Positions 38,337 to 48,637 are shown, counted from the first letter of the stretch. The stretch: 64,000 bases of DNA from Stappia sp. MMSF_3263 (GCF_030733745.1 NZ_JASHIK010000004.1:186001-250000), one strand, 5' to 3'. Program-made: numbers and translations. The notes: a model not told the origin generated them from the sequence alone.

Positions 38337-39902
38337 ATGCGAGAGCAGGGCGGCCCGGCTGGGCCGGAACACGATCCCCAGGACCTGCCGATCATGATCG
38401 AGCTGGTGGACGAGGCGGCAACTCGGCGCCTCGCCGAGGATATCGCGATGTTGCTGGGGCCGGGGGACTGCCTCTGCCTTGTCGGCGGTCTGGGCGCAGG
38501 CAAGTCGACCTTCGCCCGCGCGCTCCTGCGTGCCCTGGCCGACGACGACACGCTCGAGGTGCCAAGCCCCACATTCACTCTTGTCCAGTCCTACGAGCTT
38601 GCCAGGTTTCCCGTCGCACATCTCGACCTCTACCGGCTCGAGGACGAAGAGGAATTCGACGAACTGGGTCTCGACGATGTGCTTCAAACGGGTGCCGCCC
38701 TGGTGGAATGGCCCGAGCGCGCAGCCTCGCGCCTGCCCGCAGCCCGTCTGGTCGTGAGGTTCGAGGAAGGGACAGCCGCAACCGCGCGCCGTGCCAGCCT
38801 GCGTGCCTCCGACCCTGTTTGGCGCGCGCGTGTGGAGCGGACGCTTGCCATTCGCGATCTGGTCGAGCGCGCCGGGTTCAGCCATGCGCGGCGGCGCTAT
38901 TTCCAGGGAGATGCCTCCCCGCGCCGCTACGAGACCGTTCGCTCGGGGCAGCGCCATGCGATCCTCATGAACGCCGCGCCGCTCCCCCCGCAACCGACCC
39001 TGCGAGATGGTCTCGGCTATCGCCAACTCGTGCATCTGGCCGACGGTGTCGATGCAGTGGTCGCCGTGGCAGAGGCGCTGCGCGCGCGAAATCTTGCGGC
39101 CCCCGCCACGCTCGCCCTCGACATAACGGCAGGTCTTGTTCTCCAGGAGGATCTTGGCCGCGGTGCAATCGTCGAGAACGGAAGTCCGGTTCCAGAGCGC
39201 TATCTGGCTGCCGCCGGCTTGCTTGCGCACTTACATCAGGCGCCGCCCGAGCCCGTTCTGGCGCTCCCGGGAAGCGCCACGCCCGGATACCTCCTGCCGG
39301 AATTCGACATTCGTGCCCTTATGGTTGAGGCTGAACTGTTTCTCGACTGGTATCTCGCCGGACCGGGGGGGCAGCTAGTACCGGGCTTGCGGCAGTCTTT
39401 CGCCCGGGCATGGCAGCCGCTTCTCGAGCAGGCGGCGTCGGGTCCGCGCAACTGGGTGCTTCGCGATTTTCACTCGCCCAACCTGATCTGGCGGAAGGGA
39501 GAGGAAGGGCTTGCCAGGCTCGGCGTCGTCGACACGCAGGACGCGATGATCGGTCCGGCCGCCTATGATGTCGCATCCCTTGCCATGGATGCGCGGGTCG
39601 ATATTCCGGTGGCATTGGAACGCGATATCGTTGCGCGCTATGTCGGCTTGCGTGGCAGGGCGGACGGCGCCTTCGACGAAGCTGGGTTCCGCCGGCAATA
39701 CGCGATCATGGCAGCCCAACGCGCCACCAAGATCCTGGGCGTGTTCACGCGTCTGGCCGTGCGCGACGCCAAGCCCGCATATCTTGTCCATGTTCCGCGC
39801 GTACGCGACTATCTTGCCCGAGCGCTGGCGCATCCCGATCTGCATGAACTGGCGGACTGGTTCTCGGCACAGGCGGGTATCGGGAGCGGTGAGGGGCGAT
39901 GA
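38337..39902 (+). CDS. tsaE: TsaE-AmgK fusion: tRNA t6A ATPase subunit joined to an amino-sugar kinase
   Basis: Two-domain protein of 521 residues. Residues about 20-165 are TsaE, the ATPase of the threonylcarbamoyl-adenosine (t6A37) tRNA modification complex: LVGGLGAGKSTFARALLRAL, SPTFTLVQSYE, HLDLYRLEDEEEFDELG and VEWPERA. Residues about 175-510 are an aminoglycoside-phosphotransferase fold matching AmgK, the anomeric N-acetylmuramate/N-acetylglucosamine kinase: WVLRDFHSPNLIW and GVVDTQDAMIGPAAYDVASL. The fusion occurs in Rhizobiales annotations. murU follows with a four-base overlap, so the kinase half and MurU complete the same cell-wall recycling route. Confidence 0.93.
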   Translation: MREQGGPAGPEHDPQDLPIMIELVDEAATRRLAEDIAMLLGPGDCLCLVGGLGAGKSTFARALLRALADDDTLEVPSPTFTLVQSYELARFPVAHLDLYRLEDEEEFDELGLDDVLQTGAALVEWPERAASRLPAARLVVRFEEGTAATARRASLRASDPVWRARVERTLAIRDLVERAGFSHARRRYFQGDASPRRYETVRSGQRHAILMNAAPLPPQPTLRDGLGYRQLVHLADGVDAVVAVAEALRARNLAAPATLALDITAGLVLQEDLGRGAIVENGSPVPERYLAAAGLLAHLHQAPPEPVLALPGSATPGYLLPEFDIRALMVEAELFLDWYLAGPGGQLVPGLRQSFARAWQPLLEQAASGPRNWVLRDFHSPNLIWRKGEEGLARLGVVDTQDAMIGPAAYDVASLAMDARVDIPVALERDIVARYVGLRGRADGAFDEAGFRRQYAIMAAQRATKILGVFTRLAVRDAKPAYLVHVPRVRDYLARALAHPDLHELADWFSAQAGIGSGEGR

Positions 39903-40708
39903 TGCAAGGCCCGCCGCCACGGAAAAAGGACAGGGACCGGACAATGAACGCCACGGGCAATGACGGGATCGGTTCGGGAGACGGGGCGCATCGCCCCCGT
40001 TGCGCCATGGTGCTCGCGGCGGGTTTGGGCAATCGCATGCGGCCGCTCACCGCGACGACGCCGAAACCGCTCATCCCCGTTGCCGGCCGGACCCTGATCG
40101 ACCGGGCCCATGACAAGCTGGTTCCCGCCGGGGTCGAGACGATCGTCGTCAACGTTCATTATCTCGCCGATATGGTCGATGCGCATGTGCGGGCTTGGCC
40201 GGCTCCGACGAAGGTGCTGGTGTCCGACGAGCGCGACGGGTTGCTCGAAACCGGTGGCGGGATTGTCCGGGCATTGCCGCTGATCGGCGAGGATCCCTTC
40301 TACCTGCTCAACTCGGACAGCACCTGGATCGAGGGGGTGACACCCAATCTCGAGCATCTTGCCCGAACCTGGGATCCTCGGCGCATGGACGCGCTCCTGC
40401 TGTTGTCGGAACTCGTCGGCGCGGTCGGCTACGACGGAAAAGGCGACTTCACGATGGACCCGGCTGGCCGGCTGGAGCGTCGCGGCGAGCGTGTGGTCGC
40501 ACCTTTCGCCTATGCCGGGGCAGCGATATTGCACCCGCGGCTTTTTGAAGGGGCGCCGGCGGGGGCCTTTTCCCTCAATCGTCTCTTCGATGTGGCGATC
40601 GGGCGGGGCACGCTCTACGGTGCGAAGATGGAAGGCGTGTGGCTGCATGTCGGCACGCCGCAGGCGATCAAGGCCGCCGAACAGGCGATTCGCGACAGCG
40701 CCGCCTGA
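39899..40708 (+). CDS. murU: N-acetylmuramate-1-phosphate uridylyltransferase MurU
   Basis: Nucleotidyltransferase making UDP-MurNAc from MurNAc-1-phosphate in peptidoglycan recycling, bypassing de novo MurA/MurB synthesis. The 269-residue protein has the pyrophosphorylase motif MVLAAGLGNRMRPLTATTPKPLIPVAGR, then VSDERDGLLETGGGIV and FYLLNSDSTWIEG. GAGGGGCG precedes the tandem ATGATG at 39899; a later ATG at 39944 is also possible since the first 35 residues are not conserved. It partners the AmgK half of the preceding gene. Generic annotations call it a mannose-1-phosphate guanylyltransferase. Confidence 0.9.
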   Translation: MMQGPPPRKKDRDRTMNATGNDGIGSGDGAHRPRCAMVLAAGLGNRMRPLTATTPKPLIPVAGRTLIDRAHDKLVPAGVETIVVNVHYLADMVDAHVRAWPAPTKVLVSDERDGLLETGGGIVRALPLIGEDPFYLLNSDSTWIEGVTPNLEHLARTWDPRRMDALLLLSELVGAVGYDGKGDFTMDPAGRLERRGERVVAPFAYAGAAILHPRLFEGAPAGAFSLNRLFDVAIGRGTLYGAKMEGVWLHVGTPQAIKAAEQAIRDSAA

Positions 40709-40734
40709 CGCACCGGACGCCAAAGGGGAGGCAG

Positions 40735-43700
40735 ATGACAACTCGGCGTCGCGACGGCGTGTACACGATCCCGCCGTCGGTTCCCTTCTTGCCTGCGCTT
40801 GTCGAGGCGCTGTTCGACGGGCGGCTGGTTGAAGGGTTCAACCCGGCTTCCGACCCTTTGGCCCTTGCGGACGTGACGCTCTATCTGCCGACCCGGCGTG
40901 CCGCCCGTGCCGTTGTGCCGTTGATCCGCGACCGTCTTGGCGGAACGGCGAGCCTGATGCCTTCGATCCGGCCTCTCGGCGACGTGGAGGAGGATCTGCA
41001 GCTTCTAACCGGCGGTCCGTTTCTGGAAGGACTGCCCTCGGCGATTTCCGGGATGGAGCGGCTATTTGCCATGACGCGTCTGGTCGGCGCCTGGGAAGGA
41101 GCGATGCGCCGGGAAGTGCTGAACCTTCCGGAGGGAGCGGTTTTGCGCGCCCCTGCGTCCGCGGCCGATGCGGCCTGGCTTGCCGGCGACCTTGTCGCGC
41201 TGATGGACGAGATGGAGACGGAGGAAGTCTCCTGGCAGGGGCTCGCCACCCTGGTTCCCGAAGACCATGCCCGCTACTGGCAGATCACCCTCGACTTTCT
41301 CAAGATCGCGATGGAGCACTGGCCGGCCTATCTCGGCGAACGTGGTGCGATGGATCCCAAGGCCCGGCGGTCGGAGTTGATCCGCCGCGAAGCCCGTCGG
41401 TTGCGCGATGCGCCGCCACGCGGTCCGGTGATCGCCGCAGGCGCGACGGGCTCGATTCCGGCCACGGCGGAACTGCTGGCCACGATCTCGCAACTGGAAA
41501 AAGGCGCGGTCGTGTTGCCGGGCTTCGAGCGGGAGATGGACGAACGGTCCTGGGCGGCGCTGGTCGGTGCCGAAGAAGGAAGGGGCGGCCCCAGCCACCC
41601 GCAATACGGCATGGCCAGGCTTGTGGGAACGCTTGGGCTCGAGCGGGGTGACGTTCTTCCCCTGGTGTCCTCCGACAAAGCCGAGGACGCGCTACGGGAC
41701 CGGCTTGTCGCCGAAGCGTTGCGCCCCGCCGAGACGACGGATGCGTGGCCTTCCGTGATGGGGGCGGTTTCCCGCGAGGCGGTCAAGGCGGCTTTCGCCG
41801 GTGTGGATCTGGTTGTTGCGCGCAACGAGGCCGATGAGGCGCTGGCGGTGGCGACCTTTCTGCGACAGGCCGTCGAGGAAGGGAAAACCGGTGCTCTGGT
41901 GACGCCTGATCGGACGCTTGCCCGGCGGGTGGCGGTCGAGCTCACCAGATGGGGGCTTCAGGCCGACGACAGCGCGGGGCGGCCGCTTGACCAGACGGCG
42001 CCAGGTGTTCTGGCGCGTCTGGCCTCCTCGCTGGCGCTCGACGGGCTGGAGCCGGTGGCTCTTCTAGCATTACTGAAGCACCCTTTGACGCGACTTGGTT
42101 TGCCGGCAAATAATATACGGGCCTCTGCACGTGCGCTGGAGCGGGCCGTGCTGCGTGGGCCGAGAAGCCGGGCCGGAACGGCGGGCCTGCGCGAGGCGGT
42201 CGCCGCGGTTCGGGATCTTGCACGCGGCGGCGAGCCGCGGCGCATGCCTCGATGGCAGGCTCTGCATGACGACGATTGGGACGATGTCGCCGATCTCGTC
42301 GACCGGCTGGCGGATGCGCTGGCTCCGCTGGAGCGTCACACCGGCATGCGTGACCCGGTAGACGTCTCCGTACTGGTCGCCGACCTTGAAGAGGTGCTTC
42401 GTCGGCTTGCCCGCGACGAGGAGGGCGACAGCAGCGAACTCTATGCCGGGGAAGCAGGAGAGGGGCTGGCCGCCGCGTTCAGCGAAATGCTGGCCGCAAA
42501 GCCGGCCGGCCTTCAGGTGCCTCCGGTGGACTGGCCTGCCGTCTTCGTTGCGCTTGTTTCGGGGATCAATATCCGGCGGCGCCTGCCTGGCGATCCGCGG
42601 ATCGCGATATTCGGTCCGATGGAAGCCCGCTTGCAGGCCTTCGACACGGTGATCCTAGGTGCACTCAACGAGGGCAGCTGGCCGCAGTCGACACGCAACG
42701 ATCCCTGGCTCAACCGGCCGATGAAAGGCGGGCTGGGGCTGGATCCGCCTGAACGGCGCATCGGTGCGGCGGCGCATGACTTCACCCAGGCTCTGGGCGC
42801 GCGCCACGTGGTGCTTTCGCGGGCCGAACGTTCGGGCGGCGCGCCAACGGTCGCCTCGCGCTGGCTGCTGCGCCTGACCACGCTGCTGGGACGCGACGTG
42901 TCCGCCGCGATGCGCGCGCGCGGCGCCGTATTGCTGTCGTTGGCCGGCCGGATCGACCAGGTTACCGGTGAACCGGAACCCGCGCCCCGGCCGCAGCCCT
43001 CGCCGCCGGTCGCCGCGCGGCCTCGCCGTATCTCGGTGACCGAGGTCGAGACGCTGATCCGCGACCCTTATGCAATCTACGCCCGCAAGGTGCTGGTGCT
43101 AGATCCGGTTGAGCCTGTCGGCGGCGATCCGGGGGCGGCGGAAAAGGGAACCCTGATCCACGATTGCCTTGCCGAGTTTCTCGCCGACTGGAACCGGCCT
43201 CTCGATGACACGGCGCTGGCGCGGCTTATCGAGATCGGCCGCGCGCGCTTTGCCTCGCTCGACGCCTTTCCGGCGGTACGCGCGGTGTGGTGGTTGCGGT
43301 TCGAGCGCATCGCCGAGGCCTTCATTCGCCACGAGCAGGGAGTGTCCGCGAACATTGCGGGGCGCCATCTGGAAATCGGCGGAGCGCTGGACCTTGATCT
43401 CTCGCCAGGGGGTGCCGTGACGCTTTCGGCGCGAGCCGACCGCATCGACGTCTTGAAGGACGGCACGCTCGCCGTCATCGACTACAAGACGGGCCAGGCC
43501 CCGAGCGACAAGGAGGTTGCCTCGCTTCTCGCGCCGCAGCTGCCGCTTGAAGCGGCCATGATCGCCGGCGGCGCGTTCACGGGCATCGACCGGCAGGCGC
43601 CGGTTTCGGACATTGCCTATCTCCGTCTTTCCGGCGGTCGACCGCCACTCGAATGGAAGCCGCGCGCGCCGAAGGAGCGGTCTGTAGAGGAACTTGCGAG

Positions 43701-43863
43701 CGAGGCGTTGGCGCGTACGCGAATTCTATTTGCCGGCTATGAAAATCCGGAAAAGGGATATCTATCGAGGGCGCGGGTGCGCAAAGAGTCCGAGCTTGGC
43801 GGCAGCTACGATCACCTCGCGCGGGTGCGGGAATGGTCGCTTGACGGGAGCGTCGAGGAATGA
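40735..43863 (+). CDS. addB: Double-strand break repair protein AddB, alphaproteobacterial type
   Basis: Nuclease/inactive-helicase subunit of AddAB, which resects double-strand ends and loads RecA. The start at ATG 40735 has AAAGGGGAGG upstream, giving 1042 residues. The N-terminal half is helicase-like without an intact Walker A (LYLPTRRAARAVVPLIRDRLGG). The middle has VILGALNEGSWPQSTRNDPWLNRPM. The C terminus holds the PD-(D/E)XK nuclease motif LAVIDYKTGQAPSDKE (about residue 915). The stop overlaps addA by four bases. Confidence 0.95.
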   Translation: MTTRRRDGVYTIPPSVPFLPALVEALFDGRLVEGFNPASDPLALADVTLYLPTRRAARAVVPLIRDRLGGTASLMPSIRPLGDVEEDLQLLTGGPFLEGLPSAISGMERLFAMTRLVGAWEGAMRREVLNLPEGAVLRAPASAADAAWLAGDLVALMDEMETEEVSWQGLATLVPEDHARYWQITLDFLKIAMEHWPAYLGERGAMDPKARRSELIRREARRLRDAPPRGPVIAAGATGSIPATAELLATISQLEKGAVVLPGFEREMDERSWAALVGAEEGRGGPSHPQYGMARLVGTLGLERGDVLPLVSSDKAEDALRDRLVAEALRPAETTDAWPSVMGAVSREAVKAAFAGVDLVVARNEADEALAVATFLRQAVEEGKTGALVTPDRTLARRVAVELTRWGLQADDSAGRPLDQTAPGVLARLASSLALDGLEPVALLALLKHPLTRLGLPANNIRASARALERAVLRGPRSRAGTAGLREAVAAVRDLARGGEPRRMPRWQALHDDDWDDVADLVDRLADALAPLERHTGMRDPVDVSVLVADLEEVLRRLARDEEGDSSELYAGEAGEGLAAAFSEMLAAKPAGLQVPPVDWPAVFVALVSGINIRRRLPGDPRIAIFGPMEARLQAFDTVILGALNEGSWPQSTRNDPWLNRPMKGGLGLDPPERRIGAAAHDFTQALGARHVVLSRAERSGGAPTVASRWLLRLTTLLGRDVSAAMRARGAVLLSLAGRIDQVTGEPEPAPRPQPSPPVAARPRRISVTEVETLIRDPYAIYARKVLVLDPVEPVGGDPGAAEKGTLIHDCLAEFLADWNRPLDDTALARLIEIGRARFASLDAFPAVRAVWWLRFERIAEAFIRHEQGVSANIAGRHLEIGGALDLDLSPGGAVTLSARADRIDVLKDGTLAVIDYKTGQAPSDKEVASLLAPQLPLEAAMIAGGAFTGIDRQAPVSDIAYLRLSGGRPPLEWKPRAPKERSVEELASEALARTRILFAGYENPEKGYLSRARVRKESELGGSYDHLARVREWSLDGSVEE

Positions 43864-46800
43864 GCGTCTTCGAAATCCCGCTCGCCACCAGGGAGCGTCA
43901 GGCGCTTGCAGCCGATCCCGCGCGTTCGGCCTGGGTCAGCGCCAATGCCGGTTCCGGCAAGACTTTCGTGCTGGCCAGGCGTGTCATTCGCCTGCTGCTC
44001 TCGGGAACCGCGCCGTCCCGCATCCTCTGCCTGACGTTCACAAAGGCTGCCGCTTCCGAAATGGCCAATCGCGTGTACGAGACGCTCGGTGCCTGGACGG
44101 GATTGGACGACGAGGCGTTGTGCGCCGAAATCGAGGATGTCGAGGGGCGCCGCCCGGACCCGGCGCGGTTGGCCCGGGCGCGCCACCTGTTCGCCACCGC
44201 GCTTGAAACCCCGGGCGGGTTGAAGATCCAGACGATTCACGCCTTCTGCGAGGCTCTGCTGCACCAGTTCCCGCTGGAGGCCAATGTCGCGGGCCACTTC
44301 CAGGTGCTCGACGATCGTCAGTCGGCGGAACTTCTGGCAAGCGCAAGGGCCCGGGTCCTTACTGCCGCGGAACGTGCGCTCGACAGCGGGCTTGGCCGGG
44401 CGCTTGTCTTTCTCGTCGCCGAGATGCCGGACAAGACTGTGGAGGCGGCGCTCTCGGAACTCGTGTCGCGCCGCGACGCGCTGCGGCGCTGGCTGCGCGA
44501 GGCGGGGTCCGTGGACGCAGCCCTTGCCGGCTTGCGCGACGAGTTCGGCCTTGGCGGGCACGAGACGCTCGAGAACCTCGACCGGCAGCTTCGCGATGGT
44601 GCGCTGATCGATGCAGGCGAGATGCTCGCCTTCGCCGAGGCGTTGGCGACGGGCGGGGCCAATGATCTCAAGCGGGCCGACCGTTTGCGGCAGGCCGCTG
44701 CGGCGGGAAGCTTCGAGCATTGGCAGGCCGCGTGGTTCGCGGTGTTTCTGACCCAGAAGCTGGAACCGGCCAAATCGCTCGCCGGGAAGGCCGTGGCCGA
44801 AGCGTTTCCCGCCCTCGTCGAACGGCTTTATGCCGAGCAGGAGCGGCTTGTCGCGCTGCTGGAGCGCCGCCGCGCCGCCTATGCGCTCGCGGGAACCGAG
44901 GCCGCCCTGCGGCTGGCGGATGCAATGCTCGATGCCTACGAAGCGGAAAAGACCCGCCGCGGCCTGATGGACTTCGAGGACCTGATCGTGCGCACGGCGA
45001 ATTTGCTGTCGCGGGCCGATGCGGCGCTCTGGGTCCAGTACAAGCTGGATCAGGGGCTGGACCATATCCTGGTCGACGAGGCGCAGGATACGAGCCCCCA
45101 TCAATGGCAGGTGGTGCGGGCGCTGGCCGAGGAGTTTTTCGCAGGTGCCTCCGCCAGCAGCAAAACGCGAACGCTGTTCGCGGTCGGGGACGAAAAGCAG
45201 TCGATCTATTCGTTTCAGGGCGCCGTGCCGGCCTATTTTGCCGAGATGCGCCAATATTTCGAAAACCGTGCGCGGGTCTCGCAAAAGGACTTCTCGCGAG
45301 TCGAACTGACACTGTCATTCCGTTCCCGGCCCGATGTCCTGTCCGCGGTTGACACGGTCTTCGCCGATCCGGATGTCCATCGGGGCCTGTCGCAGGAGCT
45401 TGTTGCGCCGGTGCATGAGGCGGTGCGGCGCAACGACCCCGGCATGGTGGAGATCTGGGCGCCGGAAGCGCCGGTGGCGAACGAGATGCCGGACGACTGG
45501 ACCGCGCCCGTCGACCACATTGCCGCCGACAGCCCGATGCCAAGGCTCGCGAAGCGTCTGGCCTCGACGATACGGGCGTGGTGGCAGCGCGGCGAGGCCA
45601 ACCCGGAAGACGTTCTGGTGCTGGTGCGCAAGCGCGGCCCGTTCGTCGATGCCCTGACCCGGGCCCTCAAGCAGGCGGGCGTGCCGGTTGCCGGCAGTGA
45701 CCGCCTTGTGCTCAACGAGCATATCGCCGTCGAGGACCTGATCGCGCTCGGCCGGTTCCTGCTCTTGCCGGAGGATGACCTGTCTCTGGCCTGCGTCCTC
45801 AAGAGCCCGCTGTTCGGCTTGGGTGAGGATGAGTTGTTTCATCTTGCCCGTCCGGACGGGCAGTCTCTGCGCTCGGGCACCTTGTGGCAGTCCCTGCGCC
45901 GGCTGGCCGGACATGAACCTGCCCTGGAGGCTGTGCGTGCCCGGATCGAGATGTGGCGGTCGCGTGCGGACTTCATGCCGCCTTTCGAATTCTTCTCGCG
46001 CCTTCTCGGGGCCGATGGCGGGCGGCGGGCGTTCCGTCGCCGGCTGGGTACGGAAGTCGATGACGTCCTGGACGAGTTCCTGGCGCTGACACTTGCCTTC
46101 GAGCAGACCGGCACGCCCGGCCTTGAAGGGTTCCTTGCTTGGTTTGCGGCAGCCCCGACGCAGGTAAAGCGGGAGTTGAACAACGCCCGCGGCGTCGTCC
46201 GGATCATGACCGTGCATGGCGCCAAGGGCCTGGAGGCTCCCCTTGTCATCCTGGTTGACGGGGGCAATGCACCCGTCAGCGCCCACCACGATCCGGTTTT
46301 CCTGGAGCGAGCTCTGTCGAAGGACGGCACGCGCCCCTCGGCACTCGTCTGGAACCCGGTGAAGATTGAACGGACCGGGTGGCACGACACGGCATTGGCC
46401 TCCCTGCGAACCTCCGCGGAGGAGGAGTACCGACGGCTTCTCTATGTTGCGATGACCCGTGCCCGGGATCGGCTGGTGGTCTGTGGATGGACGCCGGCGA
46501 GGGGCAGTCAGGACGACGGATGTTGGCAGGCGCTGATCACGCGCGGCCTCGACCCTGGTGCGCGCGATGGAGAAACAGCGACAGGAGAACCCTGCCGCAT
46601 CTGGCAGCGCAGCGGTGTGGAGACGCCGCCGCCGCTGCTGGGACAGGCAAGTGCCGGCGTGGAAGACCCGGATGCAGGGGAGGCGCCTGCCTGGCTCACG
46701 CAGCCCGTGCGTCCGCTGCCCCGGCCGCGCCGGTTGCGACCCTCCTCCGCCTTCGACGAGATGGAGGCGAAGGAAGGGCCCACGGAGGTTCCCGCCCTCG

Positions 46801-47357
46801 ATCGCCTGGCGGAGATCCGTGCAGCGCCGGATTTCGCGCTGGAACGCGGACGCCACCTGCACCGCCTGCTGCAGACGCTGCCTGATCTCGACCCGGCCGC
46901 CCGCCGGCAGGCTGCCGCACGCTATCTGGAGATGGCCCTCTCGCCGGAGTTCCGGAACCGGGCGGAGGCGATCGCCGACGAGGCCCTGTCCGTCCTCGAT
47001 GCCCCGCGTTTCGCGCGCATCTTTTCCGCGGATGCGCGCGCCGAAGTGCCCGTCGTCGGACGGGTTCGTGCTGCGGACGGCAGCGATATCGAGGTGTCGG
47101 GCCAGATCGACCGGCTCTGCGTCGATGCCCAAACCGTGCTGATCGTGGATTTCAAGACCGACCGCCGGGTTCCGGACAACACGGGCGCGATCGGGGAGGC
47201 GTATCTGGTGCAGCTTGCCGTCTACCGGGTGCTTTTGGGGCAGATCTTTCCCGGCCGCGAGATCCGGGCCGCATTGGTCTATACAGCCGGGCCCCGGTTG
47301 GTGGAGATCCCGGCGGGAGAACTCGATGCGGTGGCGACCGGTCTCGCGCCGGAGTGA
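43860..47357 (+). CDS. addA: Double-strand break repair helicase-nuclease AddA
   Basis: UvrD-family helicase and nuclease subunit of AddAB, 1165 residues. Helicase motif I is SANAGSGKTFVLARRVIRLLL, motif II DHILVDEAQDTSPHQWQ, motif III AVGDEKQSIYSFQGA, motif V/VI region VRIMTVHGAKGLEAPLVILV and RLLYVAMTRARDRLVVCG. The C-terminal nuclease domain carries VLIVDFKTDRRVP. Translation is coupled to addB through ATGA. trxA follows 90 bases downstream with its own promoter. Confidence 0.96.
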   Translation: MSVFEIPLATRERQALAADPARSAWVSANAGSGKTFVLARRVIRLLLSGTAPSRILCLTFTKAAASEMANRVYETLGAWTGLDDEALCAEIEDVEGRRPDPARLARARHLFATALETPGGLKIQTIHAFCEALLHQFPLEANVAGHFQVLDDRQSAELLASARARVLTAAERALDSGLGRALVFLVAEMPDKTVEAALSELVSRRDALRRWLREAGSVDAALAGLRDEFGLGGHETLENLDRQLRDGALIDAGEMLAFAEALATGGANDLKRADRLRQAAAAGSFEHWQAAWFAVFLTQKLEPAKSLAGKAVAEAFPALVERLYAEQERLVALLERRRAAYALAGTEAALRLADAMLDAYEAEKTRRGLMDFEDLIVRTANLLSRADAALWVQYKLDQGLDHILVDEAQDTSPHQWQVVRALAEEFFAGASASSKTRTLFAVGDEKQSIYSFQGAVPAYFAEMRQYFENRARVSQKDFSRVELTLSFRSRPDVLSAVDTVFADPDVHRGLSQELVAPVHEAVRRNDPGMVEIWAPEAPVANEMPDDWTAPVDHIAADSPMPRLAKRLASTIRAWWQRGEANPEDVLVLVRKRGPFVDALTRALKQAGVPVAGSDRLVLNEHIAVEDLIALGRFLLLPEDDLSLACVLKSPLFGLGEDELFHLARPDGQSLRSGTLWQSLRRLAGHEPALEAVRARIEMWRSRADFMPPFEFFSRLLGADGGRRAFRRRLGTEVDDVLDEFLALTLAFEQTGTPGLEGFLAWFAAAPTQVKRELNNARGVVRIMTVHGAKGLEAPLVILVDGGNAPVSAHHDPVFLERALSKDGTRPSALVWNPVKIERTGWHDTALASLRTSAEEEYRRLLYVAMTRARDRLVVCGWTPARGSQDDGCWQALITRGLDPGARDGETATGEPCRIWQRSGVETPPPLLGQASAGVEDPDAGEAPAWLTQPVRPLPRPRRLRPSSAFDEMEAKEGPTEVPALDRLAEIRAAPDFALERGRHLHRLLQTLPDLDPAARRQAAARYLEMALSPEFRNRAEAIADEALSVLDAPRFARIFSADARAEVPVVGRVRAADGSDIEVSGQIDRLCVDAQTVLIVDFKTDRRVPDNTGAIGEAYLVQLAVYRVLLGQIFPGREIRAALVYTAGPRLVEIPAGELDAVATGLAPE

Positions 47358-47369
47358 CGCAACGCTTGC

Positions 47370-47398
47370 TTGACGCGGACGGGCCGCCTTCCTACGTT
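47370..47398 (+). promoter_or_regulatory. Sigma-70-type promoter of trxA
   Basis: TTGACG (47370-47375), 17-base spacer, TACGTT (47393-47398), just after the addA stop. It allows trxA to be expressed independently of addBA. Confidence 0.55.
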
Positions 47399-47447
47399 CG
47401 GGTCAACGCAAGGATGCACCGCATCCTCGATCTGGAAAGGGCATGAA

Positions 47448-47768
47448 ATGGCCACCGCAGTCGTGACTGATGAAAGCTTCGAGAGCGACGTCCTCAAGGC
47501 GTCGGGCACCGTTGTCGTCGATTTCTGGGCCGAATGGTGCGGCCCGTGCAAGATGATCGCACCCGCTCTTGAGGAAATATCCGAAGAGATGGGCGATCAG
47601 GTGAAGATCACCAAGCTCAACATCGACGAGAACCAGAACGTTGCCATGAAATACGGTGTGCGGTCGATCCCGACCCTCATCATGTTCAAGGATGGCGAGC
47701 CGATTGCCACGCAGATCGGTGCCGCTCCCAAGAACAAGCTCGCGGACTGGATCAAGACCGCGTCCTGA
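47448..47768 (+). CDS. trxA: Thioredoxin 1
   Basis: Cytoplasmic disulfide reductase, 106 residues. The active site is [14 protein letters not shown] with Cys31 and Cys34, and the cis-proline loop is [17 protein letters not shown] 47448 follows GGAAAGG and gives the normal length; codons upstream to 47370 overlap the promoter. It follows addA as in most Rhizobiales, but the usual next genes (folC, accD) are absent. Confidence 0.97.
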   Translation: MATAVVTDESFESDVLKASGTVVVDFWAEWCGPCKMIAPALEEISEEMGDQVKITKLNIDENQNVAMKYGVRSIPTLIMFKDGEPIATQIGAAPKNKLADWIKTAS

Positions 47769-47944
47769 GCCTGTTCGCACGGACGACAGTACGACATTGG
47801 CGAATCGCGTGAGTTGTGTGCTGCCCACTCCGGCTGTGTGCAATTCGCGCGATGCTTGCTTGAGTGTGGCAGGTCGTGCACAACAGCGCTCCGGTCCCGA
47901 CCGGGGACCGGATTGCGGGAAAGACTGAAAGCGCCGGAAAGACG

Positions 47945-48583
47945 ATGAACGAAACCAACAACGAACCCGACGTCAATCCCGAGACGGCTGCCCAGGAGAC
48001 TGGCGCGGCCGATGCGCCCGCGCATGAGCCGCGGGACGGGGATCCGACGGAAGCCCTGCTTGCCGAGAACGCGGATCTCAAGGATCGGGTGCTGCGCACC
48101 ATGGCGGAGATGGAAAACCTTCGACGCCGCACGGAAAAGGATGTTCGCGACGCCCGCCAGTACGCGGCATCGGGATTCGCGCGGGACATGCTGGCGGTCA
48201 GCGACAACCTGCGCCGAGCCCTTGAGGCCGTATCCGAGGAGACGCGGGTGGCCGCAGACGATGCCATGCGATCCCTGATCGAGGGCGTCGAGATGACCGA
48301 GCGGGAGATGCTCAACCAACTCGAGAAGAACGGCGTCAAGCGGATCGATCCGGCCGGAGAGAAGTTCGATCCGAACTTCCACCAGGCGATGTTCGAGGTC
48401 CCCAACACCGAGGTGCCGAACAACACGGTCGTGCAGGTCATGCAGGCCGGCTACGTGATCGGCGAAAGGGTTCTGCGACCGGCTCTCGTTGGTGTTTCAA
48501 AGGGCGGCCCCAAGGAACGCCGTGCGGAAGACGCGCCGGGTGCGGCGTCCGAACCCGGCTCGACCGTCGACCGGACCGCCTGA
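47945..48583 (+). CDS. grpE: Nucleotide exchange factor GrpE
   Basis: Co-chaperone that releases ADP from DnaK. The 212-residue product has an acidic, disordered N terminus, a long helix ([34 protein letters not shown]) and the beta-domain signature [61 protein letters not shown] precedes ATG 47945. In most relatives grpE follows hrcA near rph; here it stands after trxA with no hrcA, a local rearrangement. A 8-bp inverted repeat (47891-47911) lies 34 bases upstream of the start. I found no clear heat-shock promoter. Confidence 0.95.
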   Translation: MNETNNEPDVNPETAAQETGAADAPAHEPRDGDPTEALLAENADLKDRVLRTMAEMENLRRRTEKDVRDARQYAASGFARDMLAVSDNLRRALEAVSEETRVAADDAMRSLIEGVEMTEREMLNQLEKNGVKRIDPAGEKFDPNFHQAMFEVPNTEVPNNTVVQVMQAGYVIGERVLRPALVGVSKGGPKERRAEDAPGAASEPGSTVDRTA

Positions 48584-48613
48584 GGGCGGCGTCTGGCGGA
48601 AACCGAACGCAAG

Positions 48614-48637
48614 CGCCGGCCTCTGGCCGGCGTTTTT
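48614..48637 (+). terminator. Rho-independent terminator of grpE
   Basis: Perfect 8-bp stem CGCCGGCC / GGCCGGCG with a TCT loop and five T residues, 31 bases after the grpE stop. Confidence 0.9.

Noticed and set aside
47769-47944. CIRCE element or heat-shock promoter before grpE
   Set aside because: No TTAGCACTC-type repeat and no convincing CTTGAA/CCNATA pair; only a GC-rich inverted repeat at 47891-47911.
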